The notes beneath the pieces were generated by a model, which was given only the letters and a program-made list of their open reading frames with translations, made no database searches and had not been told where the DNA came from. This document shows positions 11,836-23,061 of a DNA stretch of 64,000 bases, piece after piece. Within the stretch, counting starts at the first letter, position 1, and the number at the start of each line of letters is the position of its first letter. This stretch comes from Symsagittifera roscoffensis (lineage: Eukaryota; Xenacoelomorpha; Acoela; Convolutidae): positions 15,228,660 through 15,292,659 of the forward strand of contig NC_087069.1 in assembly GCF_963678635.1 (NCBI RefSeq), given 5' to 3'. A program made the position numbers and the translations under genes.

Positions 11836-12911
11836 AATATAATCATCGGAATGGGTCAAGTAATATATCATATTATAACCCTTCCAGTGTGAGTCGAACG
11901 ATTTTAAAGTGTTTTCTATCATTGGTCCCATTAATGAGAAAAACCGCTCTGAAATTTTTGAGTTTAAATTTAATTTCGAGCGATTATAAGACATCATCGC
12001 TGGCTTTACTCGCTCAGAAGTAGACTAAAACTTTTATTTAAATAGTGAAAAACTTAGTTTTTCTTCCAGAAAATTAGTTCTGGACTTTTATTTAGCGCCT
12101 CCTTTGCAATAAATTATTTTAGAATTCAAAATTTTATTCTGCAAAAAATCAAGTACAGTTGTTAACATTTTTAAATTTTTTTCGAAAAGAACTGTTGTCA
12201 AGTATGTCTAATTCTCTAACGTTAATGTTATACCCGTTCGTTTTGTTTTCTCGTCACATGGCGCACAAAACACGACACTAATTTGAAAAAAAAAACTACA
12301 TTTTTTGTAGTTTTTTTTAACATGGTCGGAACATTCTGTCCAAATTGCCCATCAACCAGCTATCATTCCTTGGTTCATCATTGATCGGATCAATTTCGTT
12401 CTGCGTGTTTAATACGCAAAATTAGGTACCCTGGAAACTGTATCCGCAAAATAAAGTACTCTGGAGATTATATGAGGTTGAGTGATTATCATATCCAAGC
12501 CCTTTCTGTGGTGATTAGGACTGCAAAAATAATCCAATTTGCAATTTTTTTCCTTGACCAGAAAAGGCGTTATAATATTTTTTGTTTTGACTAATGTTAC
12601 TGACTAATTTTGAAGACTGTGCTTTAGCCTACTTTTGTTAAAATGCGTTAACTAATTTTTTAGTTACCCGTTTTTAAGGCTTAGTTGTTTCCCCTTGACG
12701 CGACACGACACATTTTGGGGAATACAAAATAAATCTCTGTGTAACGGAATTTTCTGACCATTTGCTCAGTTCCCAAATGTATTCTATTACTTGTATGAAA
12801 TATTTTTATTACATGTCCTATTTTTCATTTTGCTCTAATATCTAATATAATCAATATGTTCTAATAACCAACTCGCGGACCTCTAACCACTTTCAGTGTT
12901 TTTTTTTTCAG
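11836..12911. other. 5' flank of the TRC8-like gene
   Basis: No coding sequence was seen. It contains an A-run/T-run palindrome at 12286-12318. A strong acceptor (TGTTTTTTTTTTCAG ending about 12911) lies 71 bases before the TRC8-like start codon, so a non-coding 5' UTR exon probably lies further upstream. Confidence 0.45.
12286..12318. repeat. A/T palindrome with ACTACA/TGTAGT stem
   Basis: A9-ACTACA is followed by a short T loop and TGTAGT-T8. It is a near-perfect inverted repeat of about 14 bp per arm. It could form a cruciform or hairpin. No function is evident. Confidence 0.6.
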
Positions 12912-12982
12912 GTTGAATGGTCATTTTGAACTCTTGAAAGTTTCGAGGTTTATCCTGGATAAATTAGTGTTGAACAGACAAA

Positions 12983-14051
12983 ATGAGTGACACTGAAGCA
13001 ATAATCCGACTGCCGCTCATTTTCCAGGTGGACAGTTGCGTGAACACAATCATGAGCGACTTCTACAACTACCATTTCATACCTTCAGTGGTGCAGGAAA
13101 TATTCGCAGTTCCTGTAATTTTAATTCTCCTCGTTTGCACGTGTATTTTGATTACATGGCGAAATAATTACTTGTTGGCGTATTACAGCTCCGTTATCTC
13201 TTTTCTATGCATTCTTTTTTCGTTCGAAACTTGTCTGAAGTTTCTTAACATAGTATCAGAAAGTGTTTCCTCGAAAAACGAAAGTGGCGACCTAATTTGG
13301 CACTGGAGTCAAACAGTTTTAATCCTGTTGTTTTCTGGCTGCTTTTTAACAGCATCGTATATAGTTAACCCATTTTTGGGCGTCAAATATTGTCCAGTTT
13401 GGTTCTTTCTAGTTTACATGCCTACTTTTCTATTTATATTTCTTCCTAGTTGGGCTCAAATTATTTCATTAGTTTTGTTTTTCTCAGTAGCCCCTTTGGC
13501 ACCCGTTTTTATTCTTATCAAACACGAAGGATCTGATTATTACAGGAAAGCAAGACAGCTCTTCAATCTTTCAGCTAACACAGGTCATTTTGAGTTTTTA
13601 ATTGGATATCTTTTGGCAAATGTCGATCGCAATTTCGTCTTCAATATTCTGATTCTATACTGGTGCTGTCATCAAGGATACTCAACTATACCGACTTTAT
13701 TCGACTATATTACGCAATACGCCGACAACTCAGGCACGAGAAATGAACAATCTTCGTTAATGCATGAACAAATTCCGCCGACGAATGAAAATATACACGA
13801 TGAGAATAACCATGATTTCGCCGTTTCTCCTGCGAGTGAAATAGAAATAGTTACTATCAAATTAGTTTTTAGGAGTTTTGTGCTTAACTGCACTAAATCG
13901 TGGGCTTTGATAGCATCTACGAGTGCAGTTTTGACTAGAGTGGCGAAATTGTTGGATCGAGTTTTGTCGTTTTTACTCGAGACGAGAAATGAAGAAGAGG
14001 ATTTTGGAACGTTTTGTGCTTTGCTGTACTTAATTGCTTCAATACAATCAC
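12983..14051 (+). CDS. RNF139/TRC8-family RING E3 ubiquitin ligase, exon 1
   Basis: First coding exon (356 codons plus one base) of a complete gene joined to 16089-16236 and 16689-17337; the product is 621 aa, against about 660 for human TRC8. This exon encodes the N-terminal polytopic part, with hydrophobic segments near residues 41-60, 67-87, 110-130, 135-160 and 160-180. A polar loop (about 240-285) follows, then the ETRNEEEDFGTFCALLYLIA segment that aligns in order with the human STEEDDRRLGF..LFFILALQ region. TRC8 proteins are ER-membrane E3 ligases acting in ER-associated degradation and sterol-linked control. Here those roles are family knowledge only. Donor CAC|GTAAGAG is strong. The start ATG at 12983 follows an apparent 5' UTR acceptor. 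Confidence 0.85.
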
Positions 14052-14369
14052 GTAAGAGTATCTAAATTTTCAAAAATTGTTTATTTGTTGGCTTACGTTT
14101 GATTTTGAAAAAAGTCTATTTTGTTTCCATTGATATTAGTGGATAATTTAAATTTATAAAGCAATCCCTACGAAATCAAAAACCATTATTTTAGTTTAAG
14201 CTTTTACACTCCCTTGGTATATATCACTGTTTGTTTTGACAACGCCTTGCGAAAATGTTCGATCTTTTTTTGTAAGTTGACCAAATTTAGTTTGAGAAGT
14301 CTCCATAATTTTAACTAGAAAAAGACAAGTCCAAAACGCCGTTGTATTGCAATTTTTGGAGGGTTTGAC

Positions 14370-15610
14370 AATCTATCTATCTATCTGTCTATTATCTATC
14401 TATCTGTTATCTTTTATCTATTATATAATTAAATGCGGGTTTCACTATCTCGCCTTGCTTAAGCTTTTTCAACGTATTGTTTTTGCATGTTTAGCGAATG
14501 ATTTTTTGCACGTTTAAGCTATATCGTATCTTGCAATGCTTAAAAAATTTTTTCGATTTTCTAGCTTGTTTGTTTTTTTTTAGTTTGAAATTAGCCACCC
14601 AAAAGTGTGATGCTATCGGGTTACCCTAGGGGTTACAAACTGTGCCTTCAAATTTGAATACCCAAATCTTTTTTACTTTACGAGATACAATGATTCTTCG
14701 GATCTTTTCAAGTTTTTTCATAAAAATAAGAATCAAAAATTCCAGAAAAAGTGAAATTCCCAACCATGTAGTTGGGTGCTTTCAGGGTACTCTCAAGGGT
14801 TGCAAAGGTTGCCTCTGAATGTGACTGCTCAAGTCCTTTTAGTTCCCGAGATTTGACGTTTTTTATGATTTTTTCAAAGAAATTATATATTAAAAGCATA
14901 ACAAAAATTGAAATTCTCAACCCTTGATTTTTGAGTGCTGTCAGAATACTTCCAGGATTTCCACATTTTGCCTTAAAATATGACTGCTCAATTTTTTTTT
15001 AATATCCGAAATATGACGTTTCTTAAGATTTTCAAAAAATTTTTATTATCTTAGATATAAAAAATAAAAAATTTAACAAAAGTTGAAATTCTGATTTTTA
15101 TAGTGTTAGTTGCTGTCAGGGTACTCCCAGGCAGTGTAAATCTTGCCTCCAAATGTGACTGCTCAAATGCTATTAGTTTTCGAGATATGACGTGTTTTCA
15201 AAATTTGAAATTTCGAACCCAAAAGTGGGTTGTTCTCAGGGTACTATCAGAGGGTGCAGATCTTGCTTCAAAATTTGTTTGTTCAAATCATCTTAGTTTC
15301 TGAGATATGCCGTTTTTGTTTTTTCAATTTTTTTCTAAAATCTAAGATCCAAAATAATTTCCAAGTTCGAAATAGTTAGCACAATGGCGGGGTGCTCTCA
15401 AAGGTAACCTGAGGATGTTTGTCTGTACTCCAATAATGACTGCTCAACTCCTTGTGCTTCCTTAGATATGAAGTTTTTATCCTTTTTGAAAGTCTTCAAA
15501 AGTTATAATTCAATTAAACACTTTTCAAAATTTGAAATTTTCGACCCTTGGTGGGGTGGTCAGATTACTTCCAGCGGATGCATATATGGCCTCTCATACT
15601 AATATTTTAC
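14370..15610 (+). repeat. Leader plus satellite array B inside TRC8-like intron 1
   Basis: A CTAT/CTGT simple repeat and leader (14370-14560) precede six or seven diverged monomers of the array A family. The anchor TAGTTTTCGAGATATGACG or variants recurs near 14675, 14845, 15005, 15178, 15296 and 15460. Orientation matches array A and the transcript. The intron (14052-16088) is otherwise featureless apart from a coding-like open stretch just before exon 2. Confidence 0.8.
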
Positions 15611-16088
15611 AATAAAAAAGTGATATTTTAAAATCAATTACGCTGGATTATGTCTCCCATTTATCATTTAGCAATAGAAAATTATTTCATTTTTTATATG
15701 GAAGGTGCAGTCGTATCCTGTCGTCTATTTCAGGGTTTTGTTATAAAAACCTTTAATCAAAACTATTTTTATCGTTCAAATGTGAAATCAAAAGCGTTGT
15801 TAGATTCTCCCGTACTTCTTTACGGTTGCATTTATTTCGCTGTTTTTTTTCATATAATTTATGTATAAGCAACTTATATTTATATTTGACTCGTGGCTTC
15901 ATTAAAATTTGTGTATATTGGCGCCTCTAGAAAAAAATGTTGTTCGTATAAATTCGTTGTCATTAATTAGTACCAATGGGGAGGGGGCAGGGCGCTCACA
16001 CTTCTCACATCCGCAACTGCCTATTATACCACCCTCAACCAGAGCCCTCTTTTAACTTATATCGCCAAGTTTTTCACTGTTTGCGTAG

Positions 16089-16236
16089 ACCTGGCCTACT
16101 TGACCCCGGATGAACAATACTCTCGTTTCCTGAAGAACTGTCTGATCATGCTGGTGGGTATCCTCCACTTCTCTCACATGTCATCCCAGTCTGTAGTGGA
16201 GGCAATGGGAGCCACAAATAACAGGAGGCCAATCAG
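16089..16236 (+). CDS. RNF139/TRC8-family E3 ligase, exon 2
   Basis: Begins after TTTTTCACTGTTTGCGTAG (AG at 16087-16088) and ends at AATCAG|GTGCAG. The joined product reads YLIASIQS-H-LAYLTPDEQYSRFLKN, exactly the length of the human TRC8 stretch LALQTGLSGLRPEERLIRLSRN. It continues as LIMLVGILHFSHMSSQSVVEAM, matching the human VLHFIHGMTDPVLMSL region. Entry phase 1 and exit phase 2 both fit the flanking exons. A longer open frame (15992-16088) upstream is not needed by this alignment and is probably intronic, though use of an earlier acceptor cannot be excluded. Confidence 0.8.
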
Positions 16237-16688
16237 GTGCAGTTGAAAAGTGATGTCCATTGAAGTATACAATTGGAGACTTAACTTAAAGAAACCCCCC
16301 CCCCTCGATAAAAAAGTCCCTGTCACCTTCCCCCACCATAGAAGTTTTTCCTTTTCGTTTTAGATTGAAACGCTATAATGGCTAAATGCACGATTTTACA
16401 ATGCAAGGCATGAAAAGTAAATGGGCTCAACCGTAAATTCATTACCATGCAAAGTTTCATTATAGAACAACGCTTGAAAATTTTTAAAAATGGTATTTCA
16501 AATGAGTTCGAGAGGTGGGGAGATATTCGGAGTTTTTTTGGGAGAGTTAATTGATAGTTGCGGCAATTTTTGTGACCTTAAGTTGTTTTTTTTTTGGGGG
16601 AAATTCGTAATAAATGGTGAAAAAATTAGGCATCATTAAGGATCTGTTAAACAGAACAGTAAGTAAGAATACACTGTTATTTATCCAG

Positions 16689-17337
16689 GCATATCAAAAT
16701 CTACATTCTTATCATTGTGGAACTTATTACCGCCTTCTCCGTCATCAACTACGTTCTCAGTTTTCCTATAAAAACCTGGAACATTGCCGTATCCCTTTTC
16801 ACAGCCGAAATCATCTTCAAAGTCTCAATGTTGATTGTTATTTACCTATTTTTCTACACCTGGGATTCATTACCTCTAAAAAAGTATATTAACCAGGATT
16901 TTGACGACATGCTGACCAACATAAAATTGTTTACAAGTTGCATTCTGTTTATGTTTGGATGTGCTGTATTTATAAATGGATGTTGCATTCTAATTTTTGA
17001 TGCGGGTGGAAAATTCAGGGCTGTTTTGTTGGGCTTGCACGCATACAGTACAATTTTTCTTCAATGTCGAGACGGTTACAGAAAGTTTCAACTTAGAAGA
17101 TCAGCTTCGAAAAAGTTGGAACAGCTCGAAATTGTCGAATTTATGGCGTCGGAAAATGGGAGTACAGATTCGTCAGACGAGCAGAATAATGAGCCGAATT
17201 TGTGCCCAATTTGTTACGAAAGTTTGGAAGTAGCGCTGAAAACTAAATGTGGGCACGTTTTCCATAAAAATTGTCTAAGAAAATGGATTTATGTTCAAAA
17301 CTATTGCCCCTTATGCAAAGTTAATTTTGAGGAGTAA
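16689..17337 (+). CDS. RNF139/TRC8-family E3 ligase, exon 3 with RING-H2
   Basis: Starts after TTTATCCAG (AG 16687-16688). The first G completes an Arg codon from exon 2. It encodes the last membrane segments (about residues 407-510), the conserved LGLHAYSTIFLQCRDGYRKF motif that precedes the RING in TRC8/RNF145 proteins, and a C-terminal RING-H2 at residues 578-615. The RING has spacing C-x2-C-x11-C-x-H-x2-H-x2-C-x10-C-x2-C, with CLRKWIYVQNYCPLC matching the family signature CLRKWLYVQDTCPLC. All eight zinc ligands are present, so E2 binding and ligase activity are plausible. Stop TAA is at 17335-17337. The protein ends right after the RING, whereas human RNF139 has a longer acidic tail. Confidence 0.9.
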
Positions 17338-17348
17338 ACAATTTATTT

Positions 17349-17354
17349 AATAAA
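17349..17354 (+). terminator. Polyadenylation signal of TRC8-like gene
   Basis: AATAAA lies 11 bases after the stop codon. The 3' UTR would be very short. The next candidate promoter begins within 300 bases, so the spacing is compact. Confidence 0.6.
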
Positions 17355-17597
17355 ATACTGAAGTTTAGGATAGTTTTTTAAGTTATCATTTATGTTTCTA
17401 TGAATTATTTTGATTTAATTCATGTTTGGTTTTGTGTTTTTACAAGAACTCTTATAAAAATAAGCTGAACATAACATATAAAAAGGTCAACGTAACACTT
17501 CAATGCATCCTGAGAAAAGAGTTTTAAAAATGCACAATTGGTAGATTTGTTTAATGTTGATAGCAATTTAGCCGACAAAAGAGCTATTTATGACCAT

Positions 17598-17636
17598 TAT
17601 AAAACCAGGTGCATCATTTACAGGAAAAATATAAAA
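17598..17636 (+). promoter_or_regulatory. Two TATAAAA boxes upstream of a small exon
   Basis: TATAAAA occurs at 17598-17604 and 17630-17636, the latter 48 bases before the ATG at 17684. It is one of the better core-promoter candidates in the window because a start codon and a strong donor follow at suitable distances. Confidence 0.4.
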
Positions 17637-17683
17637 CGAATGCAGACATTTTGCTGCTGATCAATTGCTTTCTTAACTAAAAA

Positions 17684-17716
17684 ATGGAACGTCACATTGC
17701 GTTTGCCAAGATAAAG
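17684..17716 (+). CDS. Candidate short first coding exon
   Basis: ATG begins an 11-codon open exon (MERHIAFAKIK) ending at a good donor, AAG|GTAAGAG, in phase 0. Paired TATA boxes lie upstream. The next in-phase exon that I can recognise is at 22419 (CXorf65/C22orf15-like), giving a 4.7-kb intron full of tandem repeats. The link is inferred from phase and position only. Alternatively, that gene starts at the ATG near 22362. Confidence 0.35.
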
Positions 17717-19099
17717 GTAAGAGTTTGATATCGTAGCTATCACCAGTAGCTCATTTACTTACTAGATTGGGTTAATCACTGGATCGCGGCAGTCAGTTTT
17801 TTCTCGAAATTTCTATTACAGTTGCTGTGTAAACTTTGGGGGACCAACGCTAAAGTGTTTTAAAAGGCAACTGGGGAACGCAAGCCAAAAAACAAAGCCC
17901 TCGACTAAAATATTCTATTTGAAAGATGCTTGCAAGTGGAATAATATGGAAAAAACCCAGTGTCTTTCTGCGTTTGCATCGAGTCTTATCAGTATGGACG
18001 TATCACTAATGAACCTTGACTTCGTATATTTTGTTTTTTTTTGCTTACAAATTTTACTAAGCCCAAACTTTACATGGAAAAAAAAATTTTATGCTCCCCT
18101 CCGTATCGCATAAAATGCTAAAACTCTTAGAATAGAAATTTTTGTTAAAAAGATTAATAAACTTTTTTAATGTTCTAACTGGAGTTGACACAAGTTTTGT
18201 CGGCTCAATTGCCGTTCAGTTCAAATTTTTAAATGTTCAACGCCTTCGATTGTTTGACGAAGATCGCCATTTTCATCCGCATCAGTTATTATAGATTTTG
18301 ACTCGATTCTTTTTAGCTATTTTTCATTGATCCGCAATAAATTATAACAATCCGGTTTTGTAGCTTCCCCGTTTCTATTATCCTGATGAGCAAAAAGTCA
18401 TTTTGTTTTTGCTTCTTTTGAGCGATTGGCTAGAATTGTTACACACTTCACTGCTATAAATTTTAATTGACAGTTTTGTGTACCATGCAGTTGCTTCGTA
18501 GCATGACAAGCCCGGCTTACTTCCAGATAATTCAAATGTCAGCCATCATTCCCAAAAAAAGTTTTTACATGAAAATGTTAATGAATTGTTCCAAAAAACT
18601 ATGTCGAAAAAAGTCCTTTTCAAAAAATTGACTTTTTAATACATTTGAATGATATTTTCTTGAAGGTTACAGCCATGATTGCGTCTGATGATGTTTCCGA
18701 AATAATTATATATGACGACGTTTTATGGATAACAAGTTGCATAAGATATTTTCTGTAGGTAAAATTGAAACTTAGAAACAGAGAAAAAATTTCGACTTTA
18801 ATTGAACAAAATACAGAGAAGTTCATTTTAACTCTGGAAATTAAACACTGAAAAAATCAACCATTTTCAAGCTTTTCATTTTCGCTTGTTTGAAATTTGA
18901 AAAGTTCTTGTTGGGTTTGGATTGGAACTAGCTTGCAAATGACATACTGAAGTTCTTCAATCGGGAAAACCCTCAACTACCATGCTTTTGTTAATTATCT
19001 TCTTACAGAGTTTTCACATTTCTAAGGAATTCATATTATGGACATCTTGGAGATGTCATCGTTAACTTCAGTTTTTTAGTTCTGAAATTTCGCAGCGAG

Positions 19100-19960
19100 G
19101 CAAGTGAAATTGTCATATTGCTCGCGATTTGAGAAAATTTTGAAAAAAGAACTTGAGACAACCTTGTCCTACTGACAATTTGTGACAACCGTTTTTCTGT
19201 TGAGCACAAGGCATAGTTTTTTGGCATGAAAGGAACTCATTATAGATATTATCAGGTTCTTTCAAATTGAGAAATTCATAGATGTGATTTGTATATGTCA
19301 AAACCAGATCATATTTATTTTTAAAGTTTATACTGAGTTTATTCAAATTTTTCGGCAATTTTCATATTGAAATTTTCATATTGCTCGCCATTTGAGAAAG
19401 TGTTGAAAAAAACTTGAGACAACTTTGTCTTAATGAAAATTTGTAGCAACCGTTTTTCTGTTGAGCACAAGACATAGTTTTTTGGTTAAAAGGAACCAAT
19501 AAAGATATCAGCTTTTTCCAAATTGAAGAAATTCATAGATGTAATTTTTATATGTCAAAAGCAGATCATATTTATTTTCAAAATTTATACTGAGTTAATT
19601 CAAAACTTATGGCAATTTTCATAATAAAATCTTCATAATGCTCGCCATTTGAGAAAGTTTTGAAAAATCATAAGAGACAACCTTGTCTTAAAAATCATAA
19701 GAGACAACCTTGTCTTAAAAATCATAAGAGACAACCTTGCCTTAATGACAAGTTCAATTTGTGACAACCGTTTTTCTGCTGAGAACTAGACAGTTTTTTT
19801 TTTGGCAGAGACATAGTTTTTATAGAGACAAGACATAGTATTTATTAAAAATATTGTCAGGTTTTTTAAATTGAAAAAGGAAACTCAAACGAGATATGGT
19901 TTTTCAAAACCAGATCATATGTAATTTTTTAAATTTATACTGAGTTTAATCAAAGTTTGA
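19100..19960 (+). repeat. Three tandem units of about 260 bp
   Basis: The anchor CATATTGCTCGCCATTTGAG recurs near 19115, 19377 and 19635 (variants). Each unit continues with TTGAGACAACCTTGTC, TTTGTGACAACCGTTTTTC, GAGCACAAG.CATAG and AAACCAGATCATAT in the same order. The third unit carries an internal 27-bp triplication. Shared order and even spacing support tandem duplication. Confidence 0.8.
19665..19745 (+). repeat. 27-bp direct triplication
   Basis: AAAATCATAAGAGACAACC plus TTGTCTT is present three times in a row within the third 260-bp unit, nearly identical, so this expansion is more recent than the larger units. Confidence 0.85.
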
Positions 19961-20751
19961 GTTTATGCGTGAAATAAGTTCACAATCGCTAAAAAAATCA
20001 GGACTCAAACAGTGACACAAACCCCCCCCCCCATAAATCCAGATGTCAAATAGAGCAGTCAACTGGCATCGTTTTATAACTCAAACAATATTTTTTTTCA
20101 TTCGTGGCTCATGCATGAATAAGCAGCAAGAAGTTGTTTTGGCTTCGAGACAAAAACACTACCACGTTCTTCTCAGGTCAATTTTGAGTTAAAGCTGAAG
20201 GTTTGAGTTAATTAATGGTCGCTATCTTTTTACGAGACTAAAATATTTAAACTGTTAGTTAATTTGTTAGTGCTTAGGTCATGAAAATTTTCCTGTCCCT
20301 CCTTACTTATTTTTTTTTGTTTTTTTTTTGCGGAGTCTGCTCTAGACTGAACATAATTTGCTACTTTCAAAACAAGCGGCATTTTTTCTTATTATGAAAA
20401 CTTGTTCAAAAAGTTAGACGCCGAGATAATTTATTTCCCTACAAGAAGTATTCTTTTACATGGCCGTTGCGCTTTTCGCTGGTATCCCAAATCAATCAAT
20501 CTTCATTCATGGCAATAGTCCGCAGCGTAAACTACCAGCTTCTGTTGTCTTGTCAGTTTGACTCTGTATAATAAGAAGCAATTAAATAAGAATAGTCTCT
20601 TTGTTGTACAGTAGAAGATCCACGAGAATCAAAGCTTACGTTCAGAAAAAGCGTTCTCACATAGACATCGATGCACTTGCTGGTATCCGAATCGCTCCCT
20701 TGAAGCCGTCGACCTAGTTGCCGTTGAAGTTTGTCAGCTGTTACTATATTC

Positions 20752-20830
20752 TATACAAGCACCAATTACAAGCACCAATTACAAGCACCAATTACAAGCA
20801 CTAATTACAAGCACGATTACAAGCACCAAT
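20752..20830 (+). repeat. 15-bp tandem repeat
   Basis: About five copies of CAAGCACCAATTACA with minor variants (one CTAATTACA, one short CGATTACA). There are no spacers, so it is a minisatellite and not a CRISPR array. Confidence 0.85.
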
Positions 20831-22418
20831 TGAAATACGATGCGCTTTTATTGCACAGCAGAACTCAAATAAAAAAATTTCGCTAGCTCTTTTTGTTTTA
20901 TCCAAATCAATGCAAGCATGTTTAATTCGTGAAATGAGCAATGATTCAAGTGTTTGTTGCTAACAAGACTGCTCATATCAGGGCAAAGCTGTGAATAATC
21001 CAATTGCCCATTGCAATTGGAACGTTAAGGAATAGTTTTTGCTTAAAGTCTTGAATATAGGTTTTGCCTTGAATAGTTTTTGCTTGAAGTAATATTGACA
21101 AATTATAATTTTTGGGCTGTTTATAATAATTTTCAAGCGTAAACATTCGAATCGAGTCTGAAAATAGTAAGACCAATTAGCTTGCCTCAGTTCATTTTGG
21201 AAAAAATTCTTCGTGCGGGATATTTCGCCACGCGTAAATAAGGAGCATTAAAGTTTTAGCATCAAAGTATAAAATGAGCAGCTTAGTTCGACTCATTACA
21301 CAACGACCGAAATTCATGTTATTATAGTTCATAGCACGTCCCTGATGAGACCACGAAGATCAAGTGAGCGATTACTTGAAAGTGACGTTCTTTTGATAAA
21401 TGAATAAAAAAATATAGAATAAAAAGACGTCTGAATAAAAAATATATAGAATATATTGGATTTTGATTGTCTGTCTCTAAAAAAGTTTTTTTTAAATAAT
21501 AAAATCAACTAGTATTGATTAAAAACGAAAAAAAAACTTAATGTGCTGTCAAATCCATGAAATCCATTTGAATCTACTATAATCAAAACTTCTGATCATA
21601 AAATTTCCATTTTCAAGAAAAAGTTCTCACGATACAATTCCATAGAATTCTATACGCACAGAATACTGTATGAAATCTCTGTTATAGGGTTTTTGCATAC
21701 ATTGAAATTGTATAATAAGCATTTTTTCATGAGCCAATAAAAAAATTTAATTAAATTTCTGAAAATTCTTACGTTGTAATCGTAACTGAACACAAGTGAC
21801 AATGACCTTGGCTTATTCAAATCTAGAGTCACCAAAGGGTGGACGGCCTTGCATTTATAATGTATACGGAACAACCTGAAATGGCTCAAAGTGCATCATT
21901 TTGTTATATCAAGAAATTTAAATTAATCTGGCATTGATCAAGTCAAACATAAACATGTCATTGAAAAAAATGTGTTTTGAGAGATTTTGAAAAAAAGTTA
22001 TCCGGCTGAAAGGAAAAAATCTAACATTCCTGTATCCAGGACTACGTTATACACACAAAGATATAAAATTTGCTTGTAATTAAAAAAAATGTTTATTTGA
22101 GTACATAATTTGTCTTGCGGTTTAAAAAAACGAACGTTTTTTTTGGGAAGTTTAGAAGTAACTTGAAAAAACTTTTTTTGTCGCCTATCCTATATTTTCC
22201 ATATATGAGAATTGTATGACAAACTTTTTTTCCAAAAAAAATGTATAAAATACATTGTTATCAAATTTTTTGAAGTTCATTAACACTGACTGCTTTTTCT
22301 GTCATTCTTAGGTTGTTCATTCTTAGATTTTTTGGTTTGATTTGGTTTATTTCCTTTGTTAATGTTTCATAAGAAAGAATTGATGAAATGTTTTCGGAAT
22401 TTCGAATTTTGTTTTAAG

Positions 22419-22820
22419 CTCCATAATCCTGCTGCTCAACTAAACCGCAATACTACAAACGAGCAATCTAATCAAAAACAACAGCAGTTAGCCGAGAAAG
22501 ACGGAAACAACAAAGAAAACAAAAAAGAACATAAAGCGCGCAAACAATCTCCTGAGAAAAGCACTGTCGGGCAAAATAAAACTCAAGCTGAAGATTCGAA
22601 AACGGAACAAAATAAAGGAGCAAAACCAGGTACTAAACAGGGTGCGACTTCAGCTGCTACTGGTGACCCTTTGACCTCAATTGCAGTAGTTGACCCCGAA
22701 AATGACCAATCACGCCCTAATTCTTCAGGCGAAGGGCCTAAGGAGATCCCGCCTGCAGTTGAAGAGTTCTTTGTTGTTAATTTAGACTGCTCGTTTGTGC
22801 TTTTGTTGGAACACTTAAAG
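22419..22820 (+). CDS. CXorf65/C22orf15-like protein, disordered N-terminal exon
   Basis: Exon of 134 codons, phase 0 at both ends, after an acceptor TTTTGTTTTAAG (22407-22418). The first about 110 residues are low-complexity: Asn/Gln-rich, then Lys/Glu-rich with many Asn. The end, VEEFFVVNLDCSFVLLLEHL, matches the start of the conserved domain of vertebrate CXorf65/C22orf15 proteins (FLVNTNC..LLLL pattern). The exon ends at AAG|GCAAGA, a GC donor, because no in-phase GT donor is available and the next exon continues the domain. The same frame is open upstream to an ATG at 22362, so the gene might begin there. Function of the family is not established to my knowledge. Confidence 0.6.
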
Positions 22821-23061
22821 GCAAGAATAATTTTCTTCTTTTCCAATTATATCGTATTTTAGAGAAAATAATTTGTCATAAAAAGCAGTTACTGATTTGA
22901 TGGATATCTGCGAATTTTGCAAATTATTTGCAATAACTTTTGTGCAATGATAAAATTTTGCCAAAAACCATATGAAGACCAAAAACCAACAAGTAAACCA
23001 CAAAAAACCAGTTTTTACTGCAGTTTTTGCTAAAATATTCAAAAAGTATATTATTTTGCAG

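Larger units (their letters stand above)
17717..22418. other. Putative intron / intergenic stretch
   Basis: No coding sequence is supported. It holds three roughly 260-bp tandem units (19100-19960), a 27-bp triplication (about 19665-19745) and a 15-bp tandem repeat (20752-20830). The rest is AT-rich with scattered homopolymers. If exon 17684 belongs to the gene at 22419, this is its first intron. Confidence 0.4.

Noticed and set aside
15103-15303. 66-codon open frame
   Set aside because: Spans two satellite monomers; the repeated peptide phrase reflects the repeat.
15992-16088. Open frame just before TRC8-like exon 2 (ALTLLTSATAYYTTLNQ)
   Set aside because: The alignment to human TRC8 is gapless when exon 2 starts at 16089; the longer version adds about 33 residues and uses a weak acceptor.
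20752-20830. CRISPR-like array
   Set aside because: 15-bp units are contiguous with no spacers, in eukaryotic DNA; it is a minisatellite.
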